From Paramyrothecium sp. XJ0827 (Eukaryota > Ascomycota > Sordariomycetes > Hypocreales > Stachybotryaceae), in NCBI GenBank assembly GCA_020881915.1, contig JAJFPB010000001.1, positions 4,960,001 to 5,024,000 of the forward strand: a stretch of DNA of 64,000 bases. The letters run 5' to 3'. The translations under genes were made by a program, and so were the position numbers. Shown one piece after another: positions 25,182 to 36,631 of the stretch (its first letter is position 1; the number at the start of each line of letters is the position of its first letter). The notes beneath the pieces were generated by a model. That model searched no databases. It was given only the letters and a program-made list of their open reading frames with translations, and was not told the DNA's origin.

Positions 25182-25193
25182 GGGCTCATAACC
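25182..25193 (-). other. Primer-binding site, initiator tRNA-Met anticodon arm
   Basis: The 12 bases next to the 5' LTR read GGTTATGAGCCC on the sense strand. The plus strand, GGGCTCATAACC, equals the anticodon stem-loop (CAU) of fungal initiator tRNA-Met rather than a tRNA 3' end. This matches the half-tRNA priming known for Drosophila copia and yeast Ty5. Confidence 0.85.
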
Positions 25194-25334
25194 TGTTAAA
25201 ATGAGCATATTATATTGATTAAAGAAGAAGAAAGGCTAGCGCTAACCAGCGGAAGCTATAGACAAGACATCCACATCCCAGCCACCAATGGATCGGAATA
25301 GCCATTGATCCGTCAAAAACAACGGATCTCAACA
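25194..25334 (-). repeat. 5' LTR of copia element (141 bp)
   Basis: Identical over 141 bp to 20131-20271. It carries the element promoter by position. The primer site abuts it on the inner side and the TGGCT duplication on the outer side. Confidence 0.97.
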
Positions 25335-26106
25335 TGGCTCAACGTCTGTGCAAATGGCCCTCCGTGAATGTGCCGAAACCTTACCATATTTGCGAGTCAA
25401 AGGGAAGGATTATTTCTGCGGAGGTCGGAAAATCTGCGACATGGCGTTCGAAGAGTCTCCCGTCGGGCGTCTTCCTGCAGCACTTTGGTGGCACCGCCGA
25501 GACTTCGAGGCTGGCATTTACGGTGTATGAGGTCGCCTGCCGTCCTCTGTCGTTATTCATGGCGTCGGCCGATATGGCTTCACGTTTAGGAACTCAACGA
25601 TTTCAACCACTATTGAAATAGCCGTGGTCTTTACCTGCGTGGGTTTTGACTGTGTTACAGAACCAGGGATGCCACATCTGGCTTTTTCCATGGATTCGTG
25701 ATTAACACTCCACAGCCATTCTCCGTTTTCCGAGGAACAATAGGCAAAAGTACAACCAACGTTCTCCATATTAGAAGCCTCAGACATGCATGAAGACAAA
25801 ACATTGTTTGGCCCGGTACGGTGGTGGTTACGTACTACGAGACCTACACACCGGCGGATCTGGTCCCTGCCCGTGGCCTCTGCATGTGCGTGAGTAACAC
25901 TAGATGGAGCGAGGGAATTTGTGGCACATCGATGTATCGATGTGTTTGAGTCACATCCAGCAGCGGATGCGAATCGCATGCCCGTCTGTTCTCACGAAGG
26001 CACCTGTTTTGCCACAGGCACCATGCTTGCGGACGCCTTGAGGGTTGGGGCATATCTGTGCCAAACCCAGCCTATTGACACGCCAGCGGCATTGCTTGAA
26101 GATTGG

Positions 26107-26997
26107 TTAGAGGATCCTACGATGCAGTAAGCTACAGAGATCACGCACAAAGGTGTGGGCGTCTTCGTGCACACGCAGTGGCTGCAAGATGCTGTGCCCG
26201 CATGCTCGCGTCTCAGCAGAGACGAGTTCTGTAGCACGGTGCATGCTGATTGTGTTGTACAACGCACCCCCCCCCCCGCGGCAGTGAGGAACGTGCCGGC
26301 GGAACCAATTTCTTGTCTGCACCATGCATGTGTCCGGGACCTGGCCAAACACGCAGCGTGTGGCGGGCTGGACGGTTATGGGATAACTTTGAGTGGTGAT
26401 GCTACGGCGATCCTTGGTTGCCCTTGAAAACAATTGAGACCTGCGGGAGTAAGAGGCACAGAGCCGTCTGCATGTGTAGTACGGCGCATCCTGTTCAACT
26501 AAGGCGAAGATTCTGCATGCCTTTGTTCGATAACCGCCTATGGAAGGAGGCGAGTTCGAGCCACCGACTCCGGATTTTTGGATTTGGTGGGTAGCTTTGG
26601 GTTTTATGCTTTCTTTTCGGGAAACCATACTGTACAGACAAAAGAAGCACACGGAGGTATCTATGAATCCGACAGTCGTTCTGTTGCAGTACGCTTCTGG
26701 ATGGATGCCAAGCTTTCGTCGTCCTCGAGACTCCCCTTGTATCCGCCGATGACTGGCTGAGCATTGAGTACAGCGTGTTGTCAGGAGTGAGCACGCACTA
26801 CCATTCGAATGCATAGAGTTCGACGTGTTTGCTAGCGGAGGCAAACGAAACTTCAGTCGAGCCCTCGGAATGGTTACACTCAAGATCAGGCCACAGTCAG
26901 GACATTCAGGACGAACACAACTACGTAGTGTACGCTTGATCGGGCCAGGTGAGGACGCACGTATCTCAAATTGAGCAGAGCAGAATCCTCTGATCAT
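26107..26997 (-). CDS. Unrecognised 296-codon Cys-rich open frame
   Basis: ATG-initiated and open for 296 codons in DNA of about 50% GC, longer than expected by chance in this window. About 20 Cys; a CPDCG pair sits near residue 34, and the composition is Arg/Ser/Thr-rich with no signal peptide or membrane segment. No family recognised. The residue pattern looks irregular (many Arg/Ser, few long hydrophobic blocks), which is also what non-coding frames give. It could be a lineage-specific gene, a decayed transposon frame or chance. Confidence 0.2.
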   Translation of the reverse strand: MIRGFCSAQFEIRASSPGPIKRTLRSCVRPECPDCGLILSVTIPRARLKFRLPPLANTSNSMHSNGSACSLLTTRCTQCSASHRRIQGESRGRRKLGIHPEAYCNRTTVGFIDTSVCFFCLYSMVSRKESIKPKATHQIQKSGVGGSNSPPSIGGYRTKACRIFALVEQDAPYYTCRRLCASYSRRSQLFSRATKDRRSITTQSYPITVQPATRCVFGQVPDTCMVQTRNWFRRHVPHCRGGGGALYNTISMHRATELVSAETRACGHSILQPLRVHEDAHTFVRDLCSLLHRRIL

Positions 26998-27370
26998 TCC
27001 ACGGAAAGCTTCGAGAACGCCAAAGGAAAAGAGCCGAAGTGTCTCGAGTCAGGTCAGTCATACCGTAAGCATCGTTGGCCCCGGGTGTGGAGTATCGAAT
27101 CGCACTGGTGCCTGCCACAATGCGTGTTTTCCAAGCTGCACCGTGATATTGATCTTGTCACACAGCGGCTGGGTTGCGATGGCCATGGAGGAATTGTTTG
27201 ACTGCCTGTCGCGGGGGTTCATTGGGACAAGGGGTACATTTCTTTGTGGTGAGCACGCTGACTTGGACGTTGATATGACAGTGGTAAGTGCGGTACCTTG
27301 CCTTGTTGTTGAAGGTACTCCAATCTCCAATCTAAGGTGCGAGCATGGAAGAGGACCCAAAGGGGGAGGG

Positions 27371-27481
27371 GGAGGTACCTTACGCAGCCTACGTTACTTA
27401 AGGCAAGGTAAGGTAAGGTAAGGTAAGGTAGGTTAGTAGTTGGCACCTTCACCATACACGATGAGGCAGGTAGGTAAGGTA
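27371..27481. repeat. AGGTA/AAGGT repeat array upstream of C6 regulator
   Basis: Tandem AGGTA units about 27405-27432, flanked by GGTACCTTACG and by GCAGGTAGGTAAGGTAGG near 27466-27482. Same word family as at 8942-8996, 32817-32841 and 49609-49787. Role unknown. Confidence 0.7.
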
Positions 27482-28306
27482 GGGACAAGACGGGAATAGA
27501 GCCGTCTGCCTTCCAACACTTCCCGTCTACCCTACCCTTACCTTCGGTTCTTCCCCTTCTCCCACCCTGTCAACCCATGTGCTTCGTCTTTCGTCTCTAC
27601 AACGCCAATTTCGAAGCGTCCTCCTCCTGTTCCTGCACTACGTGCACAAGGCACTCGAGCACACGCCGACCCCTCTAGTGCTATCACAACATCCCAGCTA
27701 AGCCCAGCACGCGCTGTCGCTCCTGTGTTACCGTCTAACGCTTGACCCGTCTCCATGCCTTAGGACGAAGCTTCTGCTGCTGCTACCCTTACATTGTCAG
27801 CATTGACAAGTCTCTTACATGCCTGGTCCTAGCTCCGGGTCAACTCCGAACCTACATCCTTTGGCCGGCTGAGCCCACGGCTTGATTCGATAATCAATGG
27901 GCTGAACGTTCGGATCAAGGTCAACGCACGTCCAGGTAGAAGCCCGAGCTTCTGGCTTTGCCCGATCCTGTCGAGTTGTACAACCATGTTTCACTCACCA
28001 GTCCTTCCTTCTCTTCAGGCGCCCATCGCATGATACTAATTCGTTTCCTCTTTTCCGACCCCGTCATAACACCCAACTGTGAATCAATACACATGGGAAA
28101 TTTCCTCGAAGATTTCCTAGACCCTTGTCTAATCTAACTCTAGCCAAAATCCTCCTTCACATCTCCCTTGCTTCGCTTTTGCTCTGGCTCTTCCAAGACC
28201 GACCATTGTAACGCGTTCTTCGGCCACCCGCCCCCTTCAGACAGCTGTACTGAAAGATCCGCAAGCCGCCTACACAGACGTCCAAAACAGACAAAAAAAA
28301 AAAGAC

Positions 28307-31300
28307 ATGTCCCATGCTATGTCAGCAATCATGGTCTCAAATGAGGAGGGGAAGGCTAGATCCCAACAAGACACCTCACAGCAGCAAGACGGCGGCAAAG
28401 ATGATCCAGTCCAGAAGAAGGCCAACATCAGGAAGCGCACGAAAACAGGTTGTTTGAGTACGTATCTTACAAACTCAATCTCCAGCTCGAGCACATGATT
28501 GAAGTCAATACTGATGTTATTCCTAGCTTGCCGCAAAAGACGAATCAAGTGTGATGAAGGGCGGCCTACGTGTAATAATTGTATCAAGTCGAAGAGACAC
28601 TGTGAAGGTTATAATCAAAGGGTTGTTTTCAAGAACCCCATGGGCTCACTACAGGGACTGTTTGGACCAGCCGTATACCCGCCTGATGCAGTACAGATGG
28701 CAAGCCATCTCCCGCAGCCGAACCGATCAGCTTCTCAAGGCCCTCTTCCTGCCATTGCTCCGAAACCACCTGCGGAATACTACTATCACCAGCAGTTACA
28801 TCAGGCACAGCATTTTGGCCCTCACTTCCCAGGGGGTTCAAGCCATGCCCATCCACCGCTGCACAATCAACCCGACGAGTATCACTACTATGATGGATAT
28901 ATGGCACATCAAAACCCCCTCGCAGCCCCTCCGTATCCAGGAAATTCTCAACAGGCTGTCTCTGGAGGGGTCTTCCCATCACAAGGGTTTGATGCTTACG
29001 GGCGGCCGAATATGGCGTACATGGGCGTGAGTCAATTGCAAGACGATCCGATCTTCTCTAGTGCTTCACTAGAGCAGGGCGAATGGGCCGGAAAGCAACT
29101 CGACGACGAAGTGTCGATGCCAGATTCCGATAACGAAGAATCAGACCCTCGGGCGCTTGTTGTCCCCATGGTTAACCAGTTTCCGGCAATATGGAATGGC
29201 CTACACGCTCCTGCCTTTTCCACTTTCGCCCAGAATAATGTCTTGTCAGAATACGTCCACTTTCCGGAGTCATCGGAGCTGCGAGATAAGGGCATGAAAA
29301 CCTCGTATTTGCACTTCATCAAGGTCACAGGACCTAGTATGTCACTGTACGAAAGGCATCCGCCTGGCCTGTTTCAAGACGACTTGCTCGGGGGGCACGC
29401 AAGGACGGGCCATAGCCTTTGGACTTGTAAGTTCGCCTATTTCACGTCTCAAGTTCTACTCTCTGACCTTTTCAGACACGTTTCCGGTCATGTCGCTTCA
29501 ACATCCGGGTTTGCTTCATGCAATGCTCGCACTAGGAAGTCTGCAGATTGCTGAACTCCAGAACATTCCTGCAACCACGGCCATGAAACACTATCAGCTA
29601 GCAATTCGAAGAATAGCAAGGAATGTGAGAAGTCCGTTACGAAGAACGCAACCTGCTACCATAGCAGCCACCCTCTTGGTTGCTTATTTCGAGGTCTGGT
29701 CCTCGGATCTAATGAAGTGGTGTACCCATTTATTCGGAGCCAGTATACTGCTTCGTGAGGTTCCCCTGAGAGCTATGTCGCGTGTATGCCTGCCATTTCA
29801 GCGGCAACGGAATCAGGCAATGTATCAAATGGGTGAACTTCATATGAATCCCATGTGCCCTCCTTCTTCTAGTCCCTTTGCTCAGTTTGATGCTACAGAC
29901 CTCAACTACCCGTTACTCACTACGCTCACGGGATTAAGAGTAGACCCGGAGGATTATGGTCTCCACGAGAGCGCAATTGCGCATGAAACACCTGGAAGCA
30001 CGACTTCCAGGGACCTAGAAAAATACGAGAACATTCGCGATCTGTTTTGGTGGTATTGCAAGATGGACGTTTACCAGAGCATACTTGGCGGAACCAGACT
30101 TTTGTAAGTAGATCCAATTCCGTCAATCTTCTGCTTCCAGTGCTGACATTACACGAATAGCATGGACTACGAAGCTTGGACACAATGTCCTCCCCGAGCG
30201 CCGTTGTCAAGACTTGAGGCAGTGTAAGTACAAGTTAGGTTTTTTGTTTTGATGGGCGTCTGACCGGCGGCTGATTTACCACAGTTACGGCACATATGAT
30301 CATCTCATGCTGTTACTTGGGCGCCTGGCGAACTTCTCGTCCAAAGACTTGGCCAGAAAGCGTAACACTTCTAACACGAGCCTCAACAACCCACCAAGCG
30401 CTGCATCGCCGCCTCAGTTTCCTGGGATTCTCCCAACTCATGGTAAATTTCAGGTACCCCTGGGATTTAGTCCTCCCCAAAATACGTCCCCACAGAGTGA
30501 TTCATACGAGGGGCTTGATCCTCAAGCCAGTCTACAGTCTGCGTTAAACGAGTGGGAAAATATTCGTCGGGCTTTTGATATCTTTGAGAACAATCTCTCA
30601 CACGATTTTCAGCCCGTCAACATCGGTCTTGCAAGTCGACGAGAGTCACCCTTTGGAACAACCCTACAGTACAAAAGCTTCCCAATTGCTGGGATATGGA
30701 TGAATTATTACATGGGATTGATTCATCTCTACCGGAGCCACCCTACCATGCCGCCTGCTGCAATGCACGCAGCCGGAATAGCAGCACGAAAGACGGCTGG
30801 ATTCTCGATCCAGGTGGGTCGGATTGCCGCTGGGCTATCTGGGGACTGCTCTCAAACGACTGAAATCACCACCTTGGTTGGAGCTGCTTTCATCGAGAGC
30901 GCCTTCTGCATGTTTGTCGCGGCTGTGCAGGTTCGTTTGAACCCCGAGTGTGGTTAATCGCCAAGCTGACTGATGCTAGTATCAGGACAATGCCCAGCGC
31001 CGTTGGGTGGTCCAGCGGATGCACGACATCTCACGTCTAACGGGCTGGCAGTCTGCGAAACAGATCGCCGATGGTTGCGAATCCGGGTGGATCAAGGCTG
31101 CACAGCTTGGGCGTGGACCGCCGTACGTACGGCTAGGAAACCAATTGACACATGCGCCAGTGTCCATCTGGCAGAACCCGCGCCGCCTGGATCGAAAAAT
31201 CCACGAGCTCGACTCGGCCGATGATAAACGGCTTGTGCTGGCGAAATCAGAACGAGCACATTACGCTCTTGGACTCCTGGGAGTGGAGCATGACTTGGAG

Positions 31301-31327
31301 GTCTTGGAGCTCAAAGATGAAGGTTAA
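28307..31327 (+). CDS. Zn(II)2Cys6 transcription factor
   Basis: Sequence-specific nuclear regulator of the Gal4-type fungal class. Exons: 28307-28457, 28527-29426, 29476-30103, 30161-30223, 30285-30930, 30980-31327, giving 911 residues. The zinc cluster is complete: Cys at about 49, 52, 59, 66, 69, 76 (spacing 2-6-6-2-6), with the basic CRKRRIKC helix. The first intron falls between the first two Cys. A His/Pro/Gln/Tyr-rich segment (about 100-210) and an acidic stretch (near 240-255) follow, then a helical Fungal_trans_2-like middle region (about 350-800) with MLALGSLQIAEL and AATLLVAYFEVW. Targets are unknown. The layout resembles fungal moc3/RegA-type regulators, but I do not assign an ortholog. 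It has a long leader and converges with PUP2. Confidence 0.93.
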
Positions 31328-31643
31328 GCTCAAGCAACGGGGCAACAGGAGTTTAATCACCATATAGTAACATAGGGATATAGCGTCATCTCAATCGCAG
31401 GGTAAAATTGACGAACGAATTGACTGGGAAAGTAGACCCGGCGGCCTGCAGCATGGGACTTTGGAAGGTTTTATTGTCTAGAGCGACTTCATTGTCAGTT
31501 CCCTGACAGATATTGATACATGTTTTGGGGCCAGCTGGGTTATGGACGTGGCCGGTTCTCTAATACGACTTTCCCGTATCGCGGAACGGACTGGTCTCCC
31601 TGCTCTGTCGTGACGCATTTACTTCTCTCAGATGGCTCTCAAT
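31328..31643. other. Convergent gap C6 regulator/PUP2
   Basis: No gene seen; shared 3' flanks only. Confidence 0.6.
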
Positions 31644-32534
31644 CTAGTTTGCTGGTAGCCTCTCAACAACTGCTGCCATCTCCTCATCCGTGTATATCCT
31701 GAAGCCCTTTTCCTTGGTTACGCTAGCCAGTTGCACGTTTTTAGCATCGAGCTTCTCCTCCATGACCTGCTTCAGCGTCTTGAGCACCAGCGTCTCCGCA
31801 TCAGTAATGGTTAGGGACTGTTAAGCAAGGTTAGCTGTGTGGACGAGACGGAAGAAGAGAGAAGAAAAGGGGAAGTGATACCTTGTGGTACTCATTCTGC
31901 AGCTCTGCTTGTGCGCCTTCCGAGCCAGAACCAATGGCTTTGGCATCGTAGCGGTAGAATGTACCGCTGGGCTCGGCGTGGAACAGCTGAGGGCCGTCTT
32001 CGTCGTAGCCAGCAATGAGCAGAGCAACACCGAAAGGTCTGCTCATGATGGTCTCCTCTCCCTCAGCACCCTCACCGAAGCGCAGGGCCAGGTCGCAAAT
32101 GGCCTGGGTGCAGCTCTCGACACCCAGAGGCTCGTTGTAGTTGAAGGCGTGGCTTTGGCACTCAACGCGGGCGTGTTCAACCATGGAACGGGCATCGGCC
32201 TGAAGGCCAGACATGGCGCAGCCAATGTGTCGGTCTATCTCGACAATCTTCTCGACGGACGACGTCTCGAGCAGGGTAGAGGTGACTCGCTTCTCGACAC
32301 CGAGAACAACCCCTTCGGATGTGGCGACGCCGATGGCTGTGGAGCCGAGCTTGATGGCCTCGAGGGAGTATTCGACCTGGAAAAGTCGGCCTTCGGGGGA
32401 GAAGGTGTTGATCCCCCGATCTGCGAGGAGAACGCGGTCAGCTGGGTTGGCCGAACAGCGGCATGCTGCGGCAGCTCGAGGAGCTTCGAGACATGGTTCA
32501 GCAGCTTACCGTACTCGGACCTTGCCATAAACAT
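31644..32534 (-). CDS. PUP2: 20S proteasome subunit alpha5
   Basis: Structural alpha-ring subunit of the 20S core particle. Exons in transcript order: 32510-32534 (25 nt), 31882-32420, 31644-31817, giving 245 residues. The N-terminus [20 protein letters not shown] is the alpha-subunit signature, with the first intron after the Tyr codon (inside the Asp codon). Further family blocks: [33 protein letters not shown], and [21 protein letters not shown]. Alpha subunits lack the N-terminal catalytic Thr, as here. The short C-terminus lacks the acidic extension of yeast Pup2. Yeast-type PACE sites (GGTGGCAAA) were not seen upstream. Divergent from the GCP2 gene. Confidence 0.97.
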
Positions 32535-33746
32535 CTTTGCGGTGTCTGTATGAGGTCCTGTGCTACAACAGTGTGGGCGAGAAGGGAGGTCCGGAGCGGG
32601 CGTGGGGGTATTGGCGGATGTGGTGATGCTGGATGCTGGATGCTGGAGTCGTAGGCGGGCTGGTGACGGAGGTTGTGCTGGAAGCTCTCCAATCCCGCTA
32701 GGCAAGCACCGAGCCTACGCAGCCGGGGGCAGACCATGTACTTTGCGCTGACGTTTTGGCACTGAGGGTACCTGCTCTTCTGGCCCACACCTAAAGCGGC
32801 GGCGCAAGCTAAGCTACCTTAAGGTACCTTGAGGCAAGGTAATCAAAGGCCTTTGAAGACGTTGGTTTGGCCCTTCCAGGAGATGGATGATATAAGAGGT
32901 CAAGGGGGACATTTTACACAAATACACGGCCAGTTCAGTAATCGCAATTCTCCTTCTGCTGTATCTACGCGCAGCTATGTGATTTGGCTGGCTGCTGCGG
33001 AGACTCCTGTCGTAACATAAGGCGTTACCATTAATTGCAGTGGTGAACAAGGTACGTTACCTGTCAGTACTTACTGTGCCTTGGTGAGCCTGAAGAGGCC
33101 ACCGGAAATTCACATCTGTCTACTGGTTTGGCATCACCCATTCAATACATTGCACTGTTGTCTCTTACCCGAGATCAGGTCTCCTTGGGTTATCTTACCT
33201 CAAGTTAGTACCTTACGCAAGCTTGGTTACCTCAAGTGTCGTATCGCAGTTGCTGTGTGCCGGACTGGGGGATCATTGTTCCGGTCGAACGCGGTAGACG
33301 CGTCCAAGCAGACCTCATCCCGTGTAATTGTCCTACAATATGGGGACGATTGGGATTCTGTTTGATCCTTTGCGTAGAGTTCAGACAACTGCCACCATAG
33401 CGGACCCTCGTATATACCTCACGCCGTGCGTTCTGATCGTGATAAACATCGCTCAAGTGTAGCTCATTTATTTACATCCAGCTGAATTGACTTCGTACAC
33501 ACACAGAGGCGGGGTGAGACGACAGCAAGCACATTCACCCCACATCGACAAGCACGGGTCGGAAAAGATACCTCTATTCCTACCCAAACTGGGCGTGGCC
33601 GTGCGTACCGTGCCCATTCTAGCTATCGACGCGTTGAGCACGTCTCGGGCAACCCAGCTTCCACCTATGTGCCAGCCATCATAGAAGCAACTTTGGTGGT
33701 CCCGAAGCCTCGATCAAAGGCTCGGGCCCTGACGTAGGCTGCCAGA
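32535..33746. promoter_or_regulatory. Divergent promoter region PUP2/GCP2 with AAGGTACCTT motifs
   Basis: 1.2 kb, no gene recognised. AAGGTACCTT palindrome at 32821-32830 followed by AAGGTAATC; more TACC/GGTA words at 33049-33063 and 33193-33235. Several GGATGCTG words lie at 32627-32646 near the PUP2 start. Confidence 0.6.
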
Positions 33747-36631
33747 ATGTCGTCAGGTCCAACAAGAGCCTCCAGCCGTGCCAACGGAGGGGCTGATATA
33801 GCCAGCGCCCACGGCTCCTTCAGGACCGTCAAGGGTGCCGATGCGAAGTCCGGCCCGTCGCCTCAACCGACCGGCCAGAGCACCGCGCACGCACACAAGA
33901 GATCCGCGTCCGGCAACCGTCGACCAACAAGCACTGCTGCCACGGAGAGGCGAACCGAGGAGCGTAGGGTCACGGAGAGATCATACGAGGTGCACCGAGA
34001 ACGCCTGATTGCTCGGACGACCAGCCCCGAGAGAGTACAGAGACGGTCTACCCATAACTCAGAGAGCCGCGATTCCGAAGCTGCGAGGCAGAAGTCCTCG
34101 GACGCACGATCGAGGGAACAGCGGGCAGAGACGCCTCAAGGTATGCTGGTGTGACCGTCCGTAGATCCACCTCCTCGCTAACACCTTCGCAAGCGCCATG
34201 GAACCCGGAAGCGACGCTGCTGCCGCACACGGCCGCGCCTCTGGCGTCGCGAATATCGATTCCCCCTCCCGCATCTACTGTACCGCAGGCTCCCCAGCCG
34301 ACGCCCCTGAGTGAGATGAGCCCCGACGTGCAGGAAGCGGCCATGATCGAGGACCTCCTGTTTGTGTTTATGGGGTACGAGGGACAGTATATCCGCTTCG
34401 CCAAGGGATACAACCCATACGAAGAAAGAGACCGCCTCTCCGGACCGAGCTTTCGCATCCTCCCTGGCCTCGATCCCAGCTTGCATGATCTTTCGCAGTC
34501 AATGCTCAAGCTGGCCACCTATTATTCTGCCCTCGAGGCCTTCATCGATGTCCAGAGTCGCGAGGAGTTCGGCGCAGTCAACCATGCACTTTGTGCCTCG
34601 ATCCGAAAGTTCTTGCAAGACTTTCTCATCATGATTGCACAGCTTGAGACCCAATTCCTCACCAGCGATGCTCTGACTGTCCACGTATTAAACTTGCACG
34701 TCTTGCCAACATGCCAGATGATGATGCACCTATACTCCTTGGCGCAAGAACTACTCAAAAAGAACGCACTGCTCGATGACGAAAGTGATGAGGATGACGA
34801 TGACAACACTGATGATGACGAGAACATTCTCGAGCGGTTGAGGGAAGGCGGCGAGCTAATTCCCGGCAACATGGCTGGCAACAAGATTTGCCGGGGCGGC
34901 GTTGTCCTGGGCCTCATCACGAAACGTCTCGAGTCTCTTTCTGGAGATCCGGCGGCTCGCGCATTGCTAACATCGCTGCTCCGTGACGCCAGCCGCCCTT
35001 ACATGGTCATGCTCAACGAATGGCTTCATCACGGTGCCATCAAGGACCCGCACTCGGAATTCCTGATAAAAGAGCAGAAGAGCATCAGGCGTGAGAGGCT
35101 GGAGCAAGATTATACCGACGAGTACTGGGAGAGAAGATACACGATCCGAGACCGCGACGTCCCACCCCAGCTCGAAGCCGTCAAGGACAAAGTGTTGCTC
35201 GCCGGCAAATACCTGAATGTCGTTCGAGAATGTGGCGGAGTGGACGTTAGCAAAGTCGTCACCGATGTGCCGACATCCTTCGACGACAACAGATTCCTTG
35301 AGAATGTCAACAATGCCTACGCCCACGCTAATGAGTCGCTCATGCGACTCCTCCTTACCACCCACGCCCTACCTGCCCGGCTTCGATCCCTCAAGCATTA
35401 CTTTTTCCTGGATCCCTCGGACTACTTCTCCTACTTCCTCGAGCTGGGCTCGTCCGAGCTACGGAAACCAGTACGCTCCGTTAACACCGGCAAGCTGCAG
35501 TCTCTTCTGGACCTCGTCCTCAGACAGCCGGGTAGCATCGTTTCACTAGATCCTTTCAAAGAGGACGTGAAAGTAGAGATGAACGAAATCACGTTGACAA
35601 AGGCGCTTCAGCGCGTCGTAAACATCACCGGCATTGAGCAGGGTGAAGCGCTGCAGCCTCTCGCGAACCAACCAATGGAGAGTGACAAGAATGCGACAGG
35701 TTTCACGTCTCTGCAGCTCGACTACAACGTCCCATTCCCTGTATCCTTGGTGATCAGTCGCAAAACAGTCTGGCGGTACCAGGCCCTGTTCCGCTACCTC
35801 CTCTCCCTGCGCTACCTGGAATCCCAGCTCTCAACGACGTGGCAAACCCAAACCCGCGGCATTAGCTGGAGCCACAAGGGCTCGAATCGCGAGTTGGAGA
35901 TATGGAAGCGTCGCGTGTGGACGCTGCGAGCACGTATGCTCATCTTCGTGCAACAGCTGCTTTACTTCTGCACAGCCGAGGTCATTGAGCCCAACTGGAC
36001 CAAGTTTATGACCCGACTTCAAACCAAGGAAGACCACCAGGGCACAAATCCCGGTGGCTTCATGCGTACCGTCGACGAATTGATGCAGGACCACGTGGAC
36101 TTTTTGGATACCTGTCTGAAGGAGTGCATGCTGACGAATAGTAAACTCCTGAGGGTACGTCAATAGTCCACTCCAAACTCCCCCGGCCCGTCGCTGACCT
36201 TTGTTGCACAGATCCACTCCAAGCTGATGCAGACCTGCACCATTTTCGCAGCCTACACCAACTGGCTGACGCGGGAGCTCGAGAAGTCCGACCCGGACCT
36301 CTCGGGCGCCAACTGCCCGGCCAACATGACCGCCGACCAGTGGAGGCGGTTCCAGGCCACCAAGACGACCGCCGCGTCCCGCGGCTCGACGAGCGCGCAC
36401 GACACGTCCACGGCGTCCGCCAGCGACGCCGAGGCCCGCGTCGGCAACCTGTTCGAGATTATCCGCAAGTGGGAGGGCAACTTCAGCAGGCACCTGCAGA
36501 TCCTGCTCGACGCGCTCAACCACTACGCCGCCACCGAGACGGTCGTCCTGCTGAGCCTGTGCGCGCGGCTGAGCACCGCGAACCAGGGGACGGAGCACGC
36601 GGGCATCAGGACGGACGAAGACGGTGGTTGA
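33747..36631 (+). CDS. SPC97: Gamma-tubulin complex component 2 (Spc97/GCP2 family)
   Basis: Subunit of the gamma-tubulin small complex that nucleates microtubules at spindle pole bodies. Exons: 33747-34140, 34194-36154, 36212-36631, giving 924 residues. Residues 1-130 are Ser/Arg-rich and disordered. The GCP N-terminal (grip1) domain starts near residue 180 with the GCP2-type IEDLLFVFMGYEGQYI. An Asp-rich loop (about residue 330-345) and an ELIPGNMAGNKICRGG block follow. The C-terminal (grip2) domain includes LQLDYNVPFPVSLVISR and the gamma-tubulin-binding region near ARMLIFVQQLLYF. The last exon has a Ser/Thr/Ala-rich insert and GC-rich codons unlike the rest of the gene. The GCP2 assignment over GCP3 rests on the N-terminal motif; the symbol is by family. 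The first intron uses branch CTAAC at 34179-34183. Confidence 0.92.

Larger units (their letters stand above)
20126..25339 (-). mobile_element. Ty1/copia LTR retrotransposon, defective, with 5-bp TSD
   Basis: Complete element from LTR to LTR (20131-25334, 5204 bp), read on the minus strand, flanked by target duplications TGGCT at 20126-20130 and 25335-25339. Order of parts in the sense direction: 5' LTR, tRNA primer site, about 860 nt leader, Gag with zinc knuckle, truncated integrase, reverse transcriptase, RNase H, about 740 nt of 3' sequence, polypurine tract, 3' LTR. Integrase before RT defines the copia (Pseudoviridae) order. The protease and most of the integrase catalytic core are missing, and the pol frame carries at least three -1 shifts. 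Identical LTRs suggest recent insertion. No heavy C-to-T (RIP-like) damage is evident, since gag is open for 295 codons. Confidence 0.95.
25340..28306. other. Gene-poor region between copia element and C6 regulator
   Basis: About 3 kb with no recognised family. It holds the right part of the interrupted frame (25340-25530), Cys-rich frames on the minus strand (25557-25979 and 26107-26997), a C10 run near 26269-26278, an AGGTA array at 27371-27481, and the long pyrimidine-rich leader of the downstream transcription factor (about 27530-28306). Confidence 0.55.

Noticed and set aside
26550..26575. GAGTTCGAGCC box-B-like element
   Set aside because: No tRNA body around it on either strand.
27430..27446. 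GGTTAGTAGTTGG stretch resembling part of 5S rRNA
   Set aside because: Only about 13 bases match; the rest of a 5S gene, including its conserved start and the GGGTGACC block, is absent, and it sits at the edge of the AGGTA array.
32235..32705. 156-codon minus-strand frame at the 5' end of PUP2
   Set aside because: It overlaps the proteasome exon in a wrong frame; the spliced alpha5 reading explains the region.
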